Positions 1 through 9,477 of a stretch of DNA of 64,000 bases are shown here, piece by piece. Position 1 is the first letter of the stretch. Each line of letters starts with the position of its first letter. A model generated the notes under the pieces. That model was not told the origin of the DNA, did no database searches, and was given only the letters and a program-made list of their open reading frames with translations. The position numbers and the translations under genes were made by a program. The DNA is taken from contig NZ_VMNH01000003.1 in NCBI RefSeq assembly GCF_007625115.1, positions 1-64,000 on the forward strand, in the 5' to 3' direction. This stretch comes from Sedimenticola selenatireducens (GTDB lineage Bacteria > Pseudomonadota > Gammaproteobacteria > Chromatiales > Chromatiaceae).

Positions 1-300
1 CCAGGTACCATTACCCCGCACACACATTTTGAAGCAGAGATTTACGTGTTGAGTAAAGATGAAGGTGGTCGACACACGCCATTCTTCAACAACTATCGTC
101 CACAGTTCTACTTCCGTACGACAGACGTGACCGGAGCCTGCGACCTTCCAGAAGGCGTAGAGATGGTAATGCCGGGTGATAACGTGAAGATGACTGTGAA
201 ATTGATTGCCCCAATTGCGATGGAAGAGGGTCTGCGATTCGCGATCCGTGAAGGTGGCCGTACCGTCGGTGCCGGCGTCGTTGCTAAGATCATAGAGTAA
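1..300 (+). CDS. tuf: Elongation factor Tu, C-terminal part (5' truncated by window edge)
   Basis: Only the last 99 residues are in the window, read in frame from base 1 to the TAA at 298-300. They match domain 3 of EF-Tu, the GTPase that carries aminoacyl-tRNA to the ribosome: [40 protein letters not shown] and the terminal [10 protein letters not shown] are all typical. The stop lies 5 bases before rpsJ, so tuf is continuous with the S10 genes, an order seen in many proteobacteria where str and S10 operons are joined. The upstream str genes (rpsL, rpsG, fusA) would be outside the window. Confidence 0.98.
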   Translation, partial: PGTITPHTHFEAEIYVLSKDEGGRHTPFFNNYRPQFYFRTTDVTGACDLPEGVEMVMPGDNVKMTVKLIAPIAMEEGLRFAIREGGRTVGAGVVAKIIE

Positions 301-305
301 TAAAT

Positions 306-617
306 ATGGCCAACCAGAGAATTCGTATTCGACTGAAGGCATTCGATCATCGTCTGATTGATCAGTCTGCTCGTGAGATTGTCGATACTGCAAAACGTAC
401 CGGCGCACAGGTTCATGGACCTATTCCGCTGCCAACTAAAAAAGAGCGGTTTACAGTGTTGATTTCACCCCATGTCAACAAGGATGCGCGGGATCAGTAT
501 GAGATTCGCACTCACAAGCGTCTCATGGATATCGTTGACCCTACGGACAAAACAGTTGATGCGCTGATGAAGTTGGATCTGGCGGCAGGTGTTGATGTTC
601 AGATCAAACTGAACTGA
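306..617 (+). CDS. rpsJ: 30S ribosomal protein S10 (NusE)
   Basis: 103 residues, the usual S10 length. The sequence begins [19 protein letters not shown] and carries the conserved [17 protein letters not shown] block. S10 is part of the 30S head and, as NusE, pairs with NusB on boxA RNA in rRNA antitermination; boxA elements occur in the rRNA operon of this same window. It follows tuf by 5 bases and precedes rplC by 10, so it is an internal gene of a long polycistron here, without room for its own leader of the kind seen before E. coli rpsJ. Confidence 0.98.
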   Translation: MANQRIRIRLKAFDHRLIDQSAREIVDTAKRTGAQVHGPIPLPTKKERFTVLISPHVNKDARDQYEIRTHKRLMDIVDPTDKTVDALMKLDLAAGVDVQIKLN

Positions 618-627
618 GGTAAAGACG

Positions 628-1275
628 ATGCTAGGAATTGTAGGACGTAAAGTCGGCATGACTCGGGTATTTACCGAAGAGGGTGTATCCGTGCCTGTTA
701 CCGTAATTGAGGTGGAGCCTAATCGGGTCACCCAGTTACGCACAATTGAAAATGATGGCTACAGTGCAATTCAGATTACTACAGGCGCTCGTAAGGCTTC
801 TCATGTCAATAAGGCAGAGGCTGGACACTTGGCTAAAGCTGGTGTTGAAGCGGGTCGTGGTATGTGGGAATTTCGCTTGGCTGATGGTGAAGGCGAAGGC
901 CTAGAGGTTGGTGGAGAGATCAAGGTCGATATGTTTGAGGCCGGGCAGATCGTTGATGTCCGCGGCACGACTATCGGTAAGGGCTTTCAAGGTGCAGTTA
1001 AGCGCTACGGTTTCCGTATGCAGGATGCAACCCACGGTAACTCTTTGTCACACCGTGCACCGGGTTCAATTGGACAATGTCAGACTCCGGGCCGTGTTTT
1101 CAAAGGCAAAAAAATGGCAGGCCACATGGGCAACGTCAAGCGTTCAATTCAAAATCTCAAAGTTGTGAGAGTTGATGCTGAACGTAACTTGCTGCTGGTA
1201 AGAGGGGCTGTGCCGGGTTCTCGTGGTGGTGATGTGATTATCACACCCGCCATCAAGATGCTGAACAAGGGGTAA
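628..1275 (+). CDS. rplC: 50S ribosomal protein L3
   Basis: 215 residues, beginning [15 protein letters not shown], standard for bacterial L3. L3 binds 23S rRNA early in assembly and its long loop approaches the peptidyl-transferase centre. That loop is visible as [20 protein letters not shown]; the glutamine methylated by PrmB in E. coli lies in the GQxQTPG motif, which is retained. The start is an ATG preceded by a GAGG-type site (614-618). It lies between rpsJ and rplD with short gaps. Confidence 0.98.
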   Translation: MLGIVGRKVGMTRVFTEEGVSVPVTVIEVEPNRVTQLRTIENDGYSAIQITTGARKASHVNKAEAGHLAKAGVEAGRGMWEFRLADGEGEGLEVGGEIKVDMFEAGQIVDVRGTTIGKGFQGAVKRYGFRMQDATHGNSLSHRAPGSIGQCQTPGRVFKGKKMAGHMGNVKRSIQNLKVVRVDAERNLLLVRGAVPGSRGGDVIITPAIKMLNKG

Positions 1276-1282
1276 TAAAGTA

Positions 1283-1897
1283 ATGGACCTCAATGTACAG
1301 GCAGGCAATGGTAAATCAGAGACAATCAGTGTTTCCGATAACGTATTTGCAGCCGACTATAATGAAGCACTGATCCATCAGGTGGTAACGGCTTACATGG
1401 CAGCGGCTCGTGCTGGTACCAAAGCAAGCAAAAACCGATCTGATGTTAGTGGTGGCGGCATCAAGCCGTTCCGCCAAAAGGGAACGGGCCGCGCTCGTGC
1501 GGGTACCAGCAGAAGTCCTATATGGCGCTCTGGTGGTGTGACCTTTGCGGCAAGGCCAAGAGATTATTCTCAGAAAGTTAACCGCAAGATGTATCGCGGT
1601 GCACTTAGATCCATTTTGTCTGAGTTGCTGCGTACAGAGCGAATGATTGTTGTTTCTGAGTTTGCGATTGAAGCGCCAAAAACCAAAGAGCTCGTTACCA
1701 AGTTAAACAGCTTTGGAATAAAAGAGGTGTTGATTGTGGCGGTACAGCCGGATGAGAATCTCTATCTTGCGGCCCGCAATCTTTATGGTGTGGACGTGTG
1801 TGATGTGCGCGAAATCGATCCTGTCAGCTTGATCGGTTTTGACAAGGTAGTCATTACCTCTGAGTCACTCAAGCAGTTAGAGGAGAGCCTGGCATGA
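1283..1897 (+). CDS. rplD: 50S ribosomal protein L4
   Basis: 204 residues. The central [19 protein letters not shown] loop is the L4 extension that lines the peptide exit tunnel. In E. coli L4 also represses its own operon through a leader before rpsJ; no such leader is possible here because rpsJ follows tuf by 5 bases, so that control, if present, must act further upstream. The last four bases (ATGA) overlap the rplW start, which suggests translational coupling. Confidence 0.98.
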   Translation: MDLNVQAGNGKSETISVSDNVFAADYNEALIHQVVTAYMAAARAGTKASKNRSDVSGGGIKPFRQKGTGRARAGTSRSPIWRSGGVTFAARPRDYSQKVNRKMYRGALRSILSELLRTERMIVVSEFAIEAPKTKELVTKLNSFGIKEVLIVAVQPDENLYLAARNLYGVDVCDVREIDPVSLIGFDKVVITSESLKQLEESLA

Positions 1898-2190
1898 ACA
1901 AAGAGCGTTTGATGCAGGTGCTGGTTGGTCCAGTAATCTCTGAGAAGAGCACGATAGCTGCTGATGCTAGTCGCCAGTATGTCTTTAAGGTCATTCCTGA
2001 TGCGACAAAGCCTGAGATTAAGAAGGCTGTTGAAATGATGTTTGATGTCAGTGTTGAGGGCGTTCGCGTGCTCAATATCAAGGGCAAAAGCAAGCGTTTC
2101 GGTCAGATTAAAGGTCGTCGTAACGGCGTTCGCAAGGCTTATATCAGGCTTGCTGAAGGCAGTGATATCGACTTCGGTGCGGGCGCCTAA
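1894..2190 (+). CDS. rplW: 50S ribosomal protein L23
   Basis: 98 residues, the usual size. It starts [20 protein letters not shown], and the VISEKS motif is diagnostic. L23 sits at the tunnel exit and is the docking site for trigger factor and SRP. Its ATG overlaps the rplD stop (ATGA). A 40-base gap to rplB follows. Confidence 0.98.
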   Translation: MNKERLMQVLVGPVISEKSTIAADASRQYVFKVIPDATKPEIKKAVEMMFDVSVEGVRVLNIKGKSKRFGQIKGRRNGVRKAYIRLAEGSDIDFGAGA

Positions 2191-2230
2191 TTAGGCCCTT
2201 AATCGCAACGAATAGAGCGGAATTAAGAGT

Positions 2231-3058
2231 ATGGCAATTGTAAAAACCAGACCAACATCAGCAGGTCGCCGGTTCGTGGTTAAGATTGTTAACCCTGAAC
2301 TACATAAGGGCGCACCCCATGAGCCTCTGTTGGAAAAGAAGAGTAAGAGTGGCGGCCGTAATAACAATGGACGCATAACAACGCGTCATCATGGCGGTGG
2401 TCATAAGCAACACTATCGTATAATAGACTTTAAGCGAAACAAGGATGGTGTAAAGGGTGTTGTTGAGCGATTGGAATATGATCCAAATCGCACAGCCAAC
2501 ATTGCTTTGATCAAGTACCTTGATGGTGAGCGTCGCTACATCATTGCGCCAAAGGGGTTGTCTGCTGGTGACCCTGTGATGTCTGGAGAAGATTCAGGTA
2601 TCAAGATTGGAAATTGCCTTCCTCTGAGAAACATCCCAGTGGGAACCAATGTCCACTGCATCGAGATGAAGTCTGGTAAGGGCGCGCAAATTGCTCGTTC
2701 TGCAGGAACTTCTGCACAATTAGTTGCACGAGAGGGAGAATATGCTACCCTGCGCCTCCGCTCAGGTGAGATGCGTAAGATCCGTAGCGAGTGTCGCGCA
2801 ACGATTGGTGAGGTAGGAAACTCCGAACATAGCCTTCGTAAGCTTGGGAAGGCAGGTGCGTCAAGATGGCGCGGAGTTAGACCAACTGTTCGCGGTGTGG
2901 CGATGAACCCGGTTGATCACCCGCATGGTGGTGGTGAAGGTAGGACCTCAGGCGGGCGCCATCCTTGTAGCCCATGGGGTGTGCCTACAAAGGGATACAA
3001 GACGCGTACTAATAAGCGTACCGATAAGATGATTGTGCGTCGGCGCAATCGTAAGTAA
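2231..3058 (+). CDS. rplB: 50S ribosomal protein L2
   Basis: 275 residues, standard length. It shows the N-terminal [14 protein letters not shown] segment, [15 protein letters not shown], and the C-terminal [15 protein letters not shown] motif whose histidine is near the peptidyl-transferase centre. L2 is a primary 23S binder needed for subunit association. Start is ATG with an AAGAG-type site just upstream. It lies in the S10 gene order between rplW and rpsS. Confidence 0.98.
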   Translation: MAIVKTRPTSAGRRFVVKIVNPELHKGAPHEPLLEKKSKSGGRNNNGRITTRHHGGGHKQHYRIIDFKRNKDGVKGVVERLEYDPNRTANIALIKYLDGERRYIIAPKGLSAGDPVMSGEDSGIKIGNCLPLRNIPVGTNVHCIEMKSGKGAQIARSAGTSAQLVAREGEYATLRLRSGEMRKIRSECRATIGEVGNSEHSLRKLGKAGASRWRGVRPTVRGVAMNPVDHPHGGGEGRTSGGRHPCSPWGVPTKGYKTRTNKRTDKMIVRRRNRK

Positions 3059-3079
3059 ACGGAACTGAGGTAATCTAAA

Positions 3080-3355
3080 GTGCCACGTTCAATTAAAAAA
3101 GGCCCATTCGTTGATCATCATTTGATGAAGAAAGTTGACGAAGCAGTGGCAAGCAACAGCAAACGCCCAATTAAAACCTGGTCGCGTAGATCAATGGTTT
3201 TACCAGACATGATTGGTCTGACGATTGCTGTATATAACGGCCGCCAGCATATTCCAGTGCTCGTCACTGAGAACATGATTGGCCATAAACTTGGTGAGTT
3301 TGCATTGACCCGGACATTCCGTGGCCATGCGGCTGACAAGAAATCGAAACGATAA
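3080..3355 (+). CDS. rpsS: 30S ribosomal protein S19
   Basis: 91 residues; starts with GTG ([10 protein letters not shown]), the normal S19 N-terminus, so the GTG is accepted as the true start. A CTGAGG site (3065-3070) lies about 9 bases before it. The motifs [15 protein letters not shown] and GRQHIPV are typical. S19 pairs with S13 in the 30S head close to the A-site tRNA. The rplV start follows after 13 bases. Confidence 0.98.
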   Translation: MPRSIKKGPFVDHHLMKKVDEAVASNSKRPIKTWSRRSMVLPDMIGLTIAVYNGRQHIPVLVTENMIGHKLGEFALTRTFRGHAADKKSKR

Positions 3356-3368
3356 CCGGGGTAAAACC

Positions 3369-3701
3369 ATGCAGGCTGCTGCTAAATTGCGTTTTGCGCG
3401 TATCTCGGCCCAAAAGGGTCGTCTGGTCGCTGATCAGATTAGAGGTCTGCCTGTAGAGCAGGCTCTTAATGTCCTTGCCTTCAGTAATAAGAAGGGCGCT
3501 GACCTTATGAAGAAATTGTTGGACTCTGCTATTGCAAATGCTGAGAACAACGAAGGCGCTGATATTGATGAGTTGAAGGTTGCCTCTGTCATGGTTGATG
3601 AGGGTCCGACAATGAAACGGATCAGAGCGCGAGCAAAGGGTCGTGCGGCCCGTATTTTAAAGCGTACCAGTCACTTCACAGTGATTGTGTCGGATAAGTA
3701 A
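3369..3701 (+). CDS. rplV: 50S ribosomal protein L22
   Basis: 110 residues when started at the ATG at 3369 ([20 protein letters not shown]), which matches the family length. An upstream in-frame ATG at 3321 would lie inside rpsS and add 16 unrelated residues, so it is rejected. L22 has a beta-hairpin loop in the exit tunnel; the loop with its [20 protein letters not shown] segment is present. The site GGGGTAA lies just upstream. Confidence 0.97.
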   Translation: MQAAAKLRFARISAQKGRLVADQIRGLPVEQALNVLAFSNKKGADLMKKLLDSAIANAENNEGADIDELKVASVMVDEGPTMKRIRARAKGRAARILKRTSHFTVIVSDK

Positions 3702-3710
3702 GGCAGAATT

Positions 3711-4403
3711 ATGGGTCAGAAAGTACATCCAATAGGAATTCGTCTTGGTATCGTCAAGCAGTGGACGTCAAAGTGGTATGCCGACTCCAAAGATTATGCT
3801 GACATGCTTAACACCGATCTTGAAGTGCGTGATTATCTGAAGAAGCGCTTGTCGCAAGCCTCAGTCAGTCGCATACAGATTGATCGCCCTGCGAAAAATG
3901 CCCATGTCACCATTCATTCGGCGCGTCCGGGTATTGTGATTGGTAAGAAGGGTGATGATATCAACACTTTGCGTGAGGAGGTCTCCAAGCGTATGGGGAT
4001 TCCTGCACACATCAGTGTTGAAGAAATTCGTAAGCCTGAGCTCGATGCGCAATTGGTAGCTGAGGGTATTACTCAGCAGCTGGAGCGCCGTGTTATGTTC
4101 AGACGTGCAATGAAACGTTCTGTGCAGACCGCGATGAGACTTGGGGCGGGCGGCATCAAGGTGAATATTTCTGGCCGATTGAATGGTGCCGAAATTGCAC
4201 GGAACGAGTGGTATCGCGAGGGTCGTGTTCCACTTCACACATTGCGTGCTGATATCGATTATGGCTTTGCTGAAGCAAAAACAACCTACGGCATCATTGG
4301 CGTGAAGGTTTGGATCTTCAAAGGCGAAGTTTTTGGTGATGAAGCTCCAGAAGATGCAGCACCAAAGGCTGCGCGTCGCAAAGCACCGCGTAAGAAGGAC
4401 TAA
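3711..4403 (+). CDS. rpsC: 30S ribosomal protein S3
   Basis: 230 residues. It begins [14 protein letters not shown] and has the KH-domain core [14 protein letters not shown] followed by the C-terminal S3 domain. S3 lies at the mRNA entry channel and contributes to helicase activity. The tail after residue 210 is rich in Ala, Lys and Arg ([13 protein letters not shown]), which is common and variable in this family. Only 3 bases separate it from rplP. Confidence 0.98.
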   Translation: MGQKVHPIGIRLGIVKQWTSKWYADSKDYADMLNTDLEVRDYLKKRLSQASVSRIQIDRPAKNAHVTIHSARPGIVIGKKGDDINTLREEVSKRMGIPAHISVEEIRKPELDAQLVAEGITQQLERRVMFRRAMKRSVQTAMRLGAGGIKVNISGRLNGAEIARNEWYREGRVPLHTLRADIDYGFAEAKTTYGIIGVKVWIFKGEVFGDEAPEDAAPKAARRKAPRKKD

Positions 4404-4406
4404 GTC

Positions 4407-4820
4407 ATGTTATTGCCAAAGCGGACTAAATTCCGTAAACAGATGAAAGGCCGCAATCGCGGCTTGGCGAACCGAGGCAACAAGGTTAGTTTCGGGGAGT
4501 ATGGGCTACAGGCAGTTGATCGTGGACGCATGACGTCTCGTCAAATTGAAGCCGCACGTCGTACGATTACTCGTACAGCAAAGCGTGGCGGTAAGATGTG
4601 GATTCGTGTTTTCCCTGATAAGCCAATTACCAAGAAGCCTCTTGAAGTGCGTCAAGGTAAAGGTAAGGGTAGCGTTGAGTACTGGGTGGCTTTGATTCAG
4701 CCAGGCCGCGTACTTTATGAAATTGAGGGTGTTTCTGAAGAGTTGGCGCGCGATGCGTTTCGACTTGCAGCAGCCAAACTGCCATTCAAGACCGCCTTCA
4801 TTAAACGGACGGTAATGTGA
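4407..4820 (+). CDS. rplP: 50S ribosomal protein L16
   Basis: 137 residues, typical L16, beginning [19 protein letters not shown]. The motif [19 protein letters not shown] is conserved. L16 positions the A-site tRNA elbow and is a late assembly protein. Its stop (TGA, 4818-4820) shares its final A with the ATG of rpmC, giving a tight overlap. Confidence 0.98.
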   Translation: MLLPKRTKFRKQMKGRNRGLANRGNKVSFGEYGLQAVDRGRMTSRQIEAARRTITRTAKRGGKMWIRVFPDKPITKKPLEVRQGKGKGSVEYWVALIQPGRVLYEIEGVSEELARDAFRLAAAKLPFKTAFIKRTVM

Positions 4821-5020
4821 TGAGTGCTTCTGATCTAAGACAAAAAAACCCCTCAGAGTTGGAAGGGGCATTATTAGAACTACGTAGAGAGCAGTTTAAT
4901 CTTCGTATGCAGCAGGGTACGGGTCAACTGTCGCGTCCGTCAGAGATGAGGCGTGTACGAAAAGAGATTGCCCGGGTAAAAACTTTGCTGAATGAGAAAA
5001 GCGCAGGTGAAGCATCATGA
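4820..5020 (+). CDS. rpmC: 50S ribosomal protein L29
   Basis: 66 residues from the ATG at 4820, which overlaps the rplP stop codon; a GTG one codon earlier (4817) is possible but less likely. The sequence has the two-helix L29 pattern, with [18 protein letters not shown] and a basic second helix [15 protein letters not shown]29 lies near the tunnel exit next to L23. It overlaps rpsQ by 4 bases (ATGA). Confidence 0.97.
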   Translation: MSASDLRQKNPSELEGALLELRREQFNLRMQQGTGQLSRPSEMRRVRKEIARVKTLLNEKSAGEAS

Positions 5021-5277
5021 GCGAGCAGGACAATAGTAATCGCACGCTCGAAGGCCGTGTTGTCAGCGACAAGATGGACAAGAGCATTACGGTTCTTATA
5101 GAGCGTAAGGTAAAGCATCCGATTTATGGCAAGTTTATTCGCCGTTCAACCAAGGTTCATGCTCACGATGAAACCAATGAGTGTGGTATTGGCGATATAG
5201 TGGTGGTTGAGCAATGCCGCCCGCTCTCTAAGAGCAAAACTTGGCGTCTGGTTAAGGTTGTCAATAAGGCATCTTGA
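5017..5277 (+). CDS. rpsQ: 30S ribosomal protein S17
   Basis: 86 residues with the OB-fold signature [20 protein letters not shown] and [18 protein letters not shown]17 is a primary 16S rRNA binder in the 30S body. It is the last gene of the S10 set; the 58-base gap to rplN is the usual S10/spc boundary, but no convincing terminator or promoter was seen in it. Confidence 0.98.
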   Translation: MSEQDNSNRTLEGRVVSDKMDKSITVLIERKVKHPIYGKFIRRSTKVHAHDETNECGIGDIVVVEQCRPLSKSKTWRLVKVVNKAS

Positions 5278-5335
5278 AACTGACCTGTTAAATCGTACGT
5301 TTTCGAATTAGTGTTTTTTAAATTGGAATAGACCA

Positions 5336-5704
5336 ATGATCCAGATGCAGACAATGCTGAACGTCGCCGACAATAGTGGCGCCAAGCGAGTCCAGTGCAT
5401 AAAGGTACTGGGCGGATCACATCGCCGCTATGCTGGCATCGGGGATATCATCAAAGTGAGCGTCAAAGACGCAATCCCCCGTGGCAAAGTTAAAAAAGGC
5501 GATGTATATAACGCTGTTGTTGTGCGTACCAGAAAAGGCGTCAGACGTCCTGATGGTTCGCTCATTCGCTTTGATGGCAATGCGGCCGTCTTGTTGAATA
5601 CACAACTCCAGCCAATCGGCACCCGTATATTTGGGCCGGTTACCCGTGAACTGCGCAGCGAACGATTCATGAAAATCATCTCGCTCGCTCCTGAAGTACT
5701 CTAA
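5336..5704 (+). CDS. rplN: 50S ribosomal protein L14
   Basis: 122 residues, exact family length, starting [21 protein letters not shown]14 lies on the subunit interface, contacts 16S helix 44, and is the docking site of the silencing factor RsfS. It is the first gene of the spc section. Confidence 0.98.
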   Translation: MIQMQTMLNVADNSGAKRVQCIKVLGGSHRRYAGIGDIIKVSVKDAIPRGKVKKGDVYNAVVVRTRKGVRRPDGSLIRFDGNAAVLLNTQLQPIGTRIFGPVTRELRSERFMKIISLAPEVL

Positions 5705-5714
5705 GGGGTATATC

Positions 5715-6035
5715 ATGGCTATGCGTAAGATCAAAAAAGGTGACCAAGTCGTCGTCCTGACCGGCAAAGATAAAGGCAAGCAGGGCACAGTCCTGACTGT
5801 GGTCGACGAAAAAGTTATCGTAGAAAATATCAACATTGTGAAAAAGCACACCAAGGCAAATCCTGGAAAGGGTGAGCAAGGTGGCATTCTCGATAAAGAG
5901 ATGCCAATCGATGCTTCTAATGTCGCCGTCTATAACCCGAATACAGGTAAGGCTGATCGGATCGGCATAAAAATATTGGAAGATGGTCGTAAGGTGCGCT
6001 ACTTCAAGTCTAACGGCGAAGTCGTGGATATCTGA
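5715..6035 (+). CDS. rplX: 50S ribosomal protein L24
   Basis: 106 residues. The KOW motif ([20 protein letters not shown]) is at residues 6-26. L24 is an assembly-initiating 23S binder near the tunnel exit. The ATG at 5715 is preceded by AAGGGG (5703-5708). It ends 13 bases before the true rplE start. Confidence 0.98.
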   Translation: MAMRKIKKGDQVVVLTGKDKGKQGTVLTVVDEKVIVENINIVKKHTKANPGKGEQGGILDKEMPIDASNVAVYNPNTGKADRIGIKILEDGRKVRYFKSNGEVVDI

Positions 6036-6048
6036 GGCGGATAGAGAG

Positions 6049-6588
6049 ATGGCAAGATTACAACAGGTCTACCGCGACGAACTCGTGGGTAAGCTGAAAG
6101 AACAGTTCAGCTTTAAAAGTGTTATGGAAGTCCCCAGGATTACCAAGATCACTCTGAACATGGGTGTGGGTGAGGCATTGGGTGATAAAAAAGTCCTTGA
6201 ATTCGCCGTCAGTGATATGGAGAAGATTGCTGGTCAAAAGGCAGTTGTCACCATGGCGCGTAAGTCAGTTGCTGGCTTTAAGGTTCGTGAAGGTTGGCCT
6301 ATTGGTTGTAAGGTTACCCTGCGTCGCGATCGTATGTATGAGTTTCTTGATCGTCTAATTAATGTGGCAATTCCGCGTATTCGGGATTTTCGTGGTTTAA
6401 ATCCGAAATCCTTTGATGGGCGTGGCAACTACAGTATGGGTGTTAAGGAACAGATTATGTTCCCTGAAATTGATTTTGATAAAATTGATACGCTACGTGG
6501 ATTGGATATTATTATCACAACTACAGCGAAAAATGATGCGGAAGGTCGTGCGCTTTTAGAGGCGTTTAACTTTCCTTTCAAGAACTGA
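6049..6588 (+). CDS. rplE: 50S ribosomal protein L5
   Basis: 179 residues from the ATG at 6049 ([13 protein letters not shown]), the family length; an in-frame upstream start at 5983 would lie inside rplX and is rejected. L5 binds 5S rRNA and contacts S13 across the subunit bridge. Conserved blocks include [34 protein letters not shown] and the C-terminal [18 protein letters not shown]. In E. coli, S8 represses spc translation by binding mRNA at the L5 start. Confidence 0.98.
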   Translation: MARLQQVYRDELVGKLKEQFSFKSVMEVPRITKITLNMGVGEALGDKKVLEFAVSDMEKIAGQKAVVTMARKSVAGFKVREGWPIGCKVTLRRDRMYEFLDRLINVAIPRIRDFRGLNPKSFDGRGNYSMGVKEQIMFPEIDFDKIDTLRGLDIIITTTAKNDAEGRALLEAFNFPFKN

Positions 6589-6605
6589 TATAGAGCAGAA
6601 TCGTC

Positions 6606-6911
6606 ATGGCAAAAAAGAGCATGATCGCCCGCGAAGTAAAGCGGACAAAACTGGAAGGTAAGTTCGCGGCCAAGCGCAGTGAATTGAAAGCAGTTATTCA
6701 AAATCCTGAAAGCACAAGCGAACAGGTTGATGAGGCTGTATTGAAACTTCAGAAGATGCCGCGTGATGCAAGCCGCGCTCGTCAGCGTAATCGTTGTCGC
6801 GTAACAGGTCGCCCACATGGAGTTTACCGCAAATTTGGCCTTTGTAGGCACAAGCTTCGTGAGGCTGCCATGCGTGGTGATGTTCCAGGGCTTGTAAAAG
6901 CTAGCTGGTAA
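6606..6911 (+). CDS. rpsN: 30S ribosomal protein S14 (101-residue, zinc-free type)
   Basis: 101 residues, the long form without the CxxC zinc ribbon. The C-terminal block [20 protein letters not shown] is conserved. S14 is a late-binding protein of the 30S head. It is followed by 109 bases with two hairpins before rpsH, an unusually large gap for this operon. Confidence 0.98.
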   Translation: MAKKSMIAREVKRTKLEGKFAAKRSELKAVIQNPESTSEQVDEAVLKLQKMPRDASRARQRNRCRVTGRPHGVYRKFGLCRHKLREAAMRGDVPGLVKASW

Positions 6912-6922
6912 TGTAGAATACG

Positions 6923-6962
6923 GCACCCTTGCACTGGGTGCTTACGCCAATCGGCGTTTTTT
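6923..6962 (+). terminator. Tandem hairpins with a T-run between rpsN and rpsH (possible attenuator)
   Basis: Hairpin 1 pairs GCACCC (6923-6928) with GGGTGC (6936-6941). Hairpin 2 pairs ACGCC (6944-6948) with GGCGT (6953-6957), loop AATC, and is followed by TTTTT to 6962, the form of a weak intrinsic terminator. A further CCTGA/TCAGG pair lies at 6986-6997, just before rpsH. All the downstream genes are essential, so full termination is not expected; partial attenuation, an RNA-processing site or a protein-binding element are all possible. Confidence 0.5.
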
Positions 6963-7020
6963 CGTTCAATCGTTTGGGTATCGCTCCTGAGTTCAGGTGG
7001 CTGACCCTGAGGATTTAAAA

Positions 7021-7416
7021 ATGAGTATGTCTGATCCGATCGCGGATATGCTGACGCGTATCCGTAATGGTCAACAAGTTTCTAAGGTGGCAGTTTCTAT
7101 GCCGGCTTCTAAGAAAAAGGCAGCTGTTGCTCAGTTGCTTTTGGATGAAGGCTATATTGCAGGTTTCAAAACTGAAACCAAAGATAATAAGCCAACCCTC
7201 CAGATCGAGCTTAAGTATTTCCAAGGTAAACCCGTTATTGAGCTCATACAGCGTATAAGTCGCCCAGGCCTGCGTATCTATAAAGGCAGTAAAGAGCTTC
7301 CAAAAGTACGTGGCGGGCTCGGCGTGGCGATAATCTCCACTTCAAAAGGTTTGATGACTGATCGCGCGGCCCGCACTAGTGGGCAGGGCGGCGAAGTCGT
7401 CGCCTATGTGGCATAA
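7021..7416 (+). CDS. rpsH: 30S ribosomal protein S8
   Basis: 131 residues from the ATG at 7021 ([20 protein letters not shown]), matching E. coli S8 which begins MSM. A GTG at 6997 in frame would add eight unrelated residues. A GAGG site lies at 7009-7012. S8 organises the central domain of 16S rRNA and, in E. coli, is the translational repressor of the spc operon. Conserved C-terminal [14 protein letters not shown] and GGEVVAYVA are present. Confidence 0.97.
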   Translation: MSMSDPIADMLTRIRNGQQVSKVAVSMPASKKKAAVAQLLLDEGYIAGFKTETKDNKPTLQIELKYFQGKPVIELIQRISRPGLRIYKGSKELPKVRGGLGVAIISTSKGLMTDRAARTSGQGGEVVAYVA

Positions 7417-7429
7417 GGGAGATTAGAAT

Positions 7430-7963
7430 ATGTCTCGTGTAGCAAAAAATCCGATAGATGTGCCTTCTGGTGTGGATGTCAACCTCAACGGTAATGAATT
7501 GACCGTTAAGGGATCCAAAGGAACCATGAAGCTTAATCTGCATGACTTCGTTACGCTTAAGAGTGATGAAAATACCGTGCGCGTAGTTCCTGTTAAGGAA
7601 GGACGTGATGAGTGGGCAATGGCAGGAACTTTCAGGGCGCTGGTTGGAAATATGGTTACCGGTGTAAGCACTGGTTTTCAGAAGAAGTTGCAGTTGATCG
7701 GAGTCGGTTATCGCGCGCAAGCCAAGGGTAATGTGCTTAACATGAATCTTGGGTTTTCACATCCTGTAGATTATCCAGTGCCTGAGGGAATTACCATTGA
7801 AACCCCAAGCCAGACGGAAATTGTAGTATCCGGGTGTGACAAACAGCGTGTTGGGCAGGTTTCTGCTGAAATACGAGCTTATCGTCCGCCTGAGCCTTAT
7901 AAAGGCAAGGGTGTTCGTTATGCGGACGAGCATGTTGTCCGCAAAGAAGCCAAGAAAAAATAA
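7430..7963 (+). CDS. rplF: 50S ribosomal protein L6
   Basis: 177 residues, the standard length, with two repeated L6 domains. Conserved parts include [17 protein letters not shown], the central [18 protein letters not shown], and the C-terminal [16 protein letters not shown] that touches the factor-binding region near the sarcin-ricin loop. The gap to rplR is 12 bases. Confidence 0.98.
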   Translation: MSRVAKNPIDVPSGVDVNLNGNELTVKGSKGTMKLNLHDFVTLKSDENTVRVVPVKEGRDEWAMAGTFRALVGNMVTGVSTGFQKKLQLIGVGYRAQAKGNVLNMNLGFSHPVDYPVPEGITIETPSQTEIVVSGCDKQRVGQVSAEIRAYRPPEPYKGKGVRYADEHVVRKEAKKK

Positions 7964-7975
7964 GGGCATACTGAG

Positions 7976-8332
7976 ATGGACAAGAAAGCATCACGTATAC
8001 GCCGTGCTCGCAGAGCTCGCGCAAAGATTCGCGAATTGGCAGTTAATAGGCTGACCATTTTTCGCACCCCAAAGCATATGTATGCCCAGGTAATTGCACC
8101 TAATGGGTCTCAGGTTATTGCAAGTGCATCGACTGTTGAGAAGTCTGTTAGAGCTGAAATTGAAGGCGCATCAGGCAACAGCACTGCTGCGGCCATTGTT
8201 GGTAAAGCCATTGCTGAAAGAGCTAAGGCTGCTGGCATCGAAAGTGTTGCATTCGATCGTGCTGGTTTTAAATATCACGGCCGGGTCAAGGCGTTAGCTG
8301 ACGCTGCCCGCGAAAACGGTCTTAAGTTCTAA
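7976..8332 (+). CDS. rplR: 50S ribosomal protein L18
   Basis: 118 residues, with the basic N-terminus [20 protein letters not shown] and the core [16 protein letters not shown]. The C-terminal [20 protein letters not shown] is a family signature. L18 binds 5S rRNA with L5 and L25 in the central protuberance. Confidence 0.98.
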   Translation: MDKKASRIRRARRARAKIRELAVNRLTIFRTPKHMYAQVIAPNGSQVIASASTVEKSVRAEIEGASGNSTAAAIVGKAIAERAKAAGIESVAFDRAGFKYHGRVKALADAARENGLKF

Positions 8333-8342
8333 GGGGCAGGCT

Positions 8343-8849
8343 ATGTCTAAGTTTAATGAAAAGCCGGAAGGTGATGATCTGATCGAAAAGCTCATCAACG
8401 TCAACCGAGTTGCTAAAGTAGTAAAGGGTGGTCGAGTGTTTGGCTTTGCGGCACTCGCAGTTGTTGGTGATGGAAATGGCAAGGTTGGCTTTGGTAGCGG
8501 TAAAGCACGTGAGGTGCCCATTGCTATTCAGAAGGCAATGGAAAACGCACGCCAAAACTTGCGTAACGCTAAACTCAAGGGCGACACCTTGCAGTACCCA
8601 TTAATTGGTCGCCATGGTGCCGCAAAGGTATACATGCAGCCAGCCTCTGAGGGTACTGGCATTATTGCGGGTGGTGCAATGCGTGCTGTTTGTGAGGCTG
8701 TTGGAGTACATAACGTCCTTGCAAAATGCATCGGTACCAACAATCCAATTAACGTGGTTCGCGCAACAGTTAATGCGCTTACCGAGATGACTGATCCTGA
8801 AACTGTAGCTGCGAAACGTGGCAAATCAGTTAAAGAGATCCTGGGGTAA
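8343..8849 (+). CDS. rpsE: 30S ribosomal protein S5
   Basis: 168 residues, typical size. The N-terminal double-stranded-RNA-binding-like domain with [20 protein letters not shown] and the C-terminal domain with [16 protein letters not shown] are present. S5 acts in decoding fidelity and mRNA unwinding at the entry channel. The start follows the rplR stop by 10 bases. Confidence 0.98.
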   Translation: MSKFNEKPEGDDLIEKLINVNRVAKVVKGGRVFGFAALAVVGDGNGKVGFGSGKAREVPIAIQKAMENARQNLRNAKLKGDTLQYPLIGRHGAAKVYMQPASEGTGIIAGGAMRAVCEAVGVHNVLAKCIGTNNPINVVRATVNALTEMTDPETVAAKRGKSVKEILG

Positions 8850-8852
8850 GTC

Positions 8853-9041
8853 ATGAGCGAAAAGAAAATGATGAAAGTCACCTTGATGCGAAGCGTCAAT
8901 GGGCGACTGGAAAGTCACAAGGCATGTGTGCTGGGCCTCGGCTTGCGTCGTATCCGTCATACTGTTCTGGTTGAGGATACACCTGCCACGCGTGGCATGG
9001 TGAATAAAGTAAACTACCTGGTTCAGGTTGAGGAGGCTTGA
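8853..9041 (+). CDS. rpmD: 50S ribosomal protein L30
   Basis: 62 residues, the normal L30 size, with the motif [20 protein letters not shown] near the middle. It is a small 23S-binding protein. It lies 3 bases after rpsE and ends 1 base before rplO. The start ATG has no close in-frame competitor. Confidence 0.97.
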   Translation: MSEKKMMKVTLMRSVNGRLESHKACVLGLGLRRIRHTVLVEDTPATRGMVNKVNYLVQVEEA

Positions 9042-9042
9042 G

Positions 9043-9477
9043 ATGCGTCTGAATACCATTAAACCTGCAGAAGGTGCAACTAAAGACGCGAAGCGTGTCG
9101 GCCGCGGAATTGGTAGTGGTCTTGGCAAAACGGCTGGTCGTGGTCATAAGGGGCAGAAGTCTCGCTCCGGCGGCTTCCATAAGGTCGGTTTCGAAGGTGG
9201 TCAAATGCCACTGCAGCGCCGTTTGCCTAAGGTTGGATTCACCTCTCGGAAGGGAAGATCAACTGCTGAGGTAAGGCTTGATGAGCTATTGAAAGTGGAG
9301 GGTGAGGTCATTGATATGAAGTCCCTGCATGAATCTGATGTATTACCTTACAGCATGAAGCGTGCAAAGATCATACTCTCCGGAGCAATTGATCGTGCTG
9401 TTACCGTACGTGGACTTAAGGTCACCAAGGGTGCACGTGCTGCTATTGAAGCAGTCGGCGGGAAAATCGAGGAATAA
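9043..9477 (+). CDS. rplO: 50S ribosomal protein L15
   Basis: 144 residues from the ATG at 9043 ([20 protein letters not shown]). An upstream ATG at 9028 is inside rpmD and would add five extraneous residues. A GAGGAGG-like site (9030-9036) precedes it. The glycine-rich [20 protein letters not shown] region is the L15 signature that threads into 23S rRNA. The TAA stop is directly followed by the secY ATG. Confidence 0.97.
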   Translation: MRLNTIKPAEGATKDAKRVGRGIGSGLGKTAGRGHKGQKSRSGGFHKVGFEGGQMPLQRRLPKVGFTSRKGRSTAEVRLDELLKVEGEVIDMKSLHESDVLPYSMKRAKIILSGAIDRAVTVRGLKVTKGARAAIEAVGGKIEE

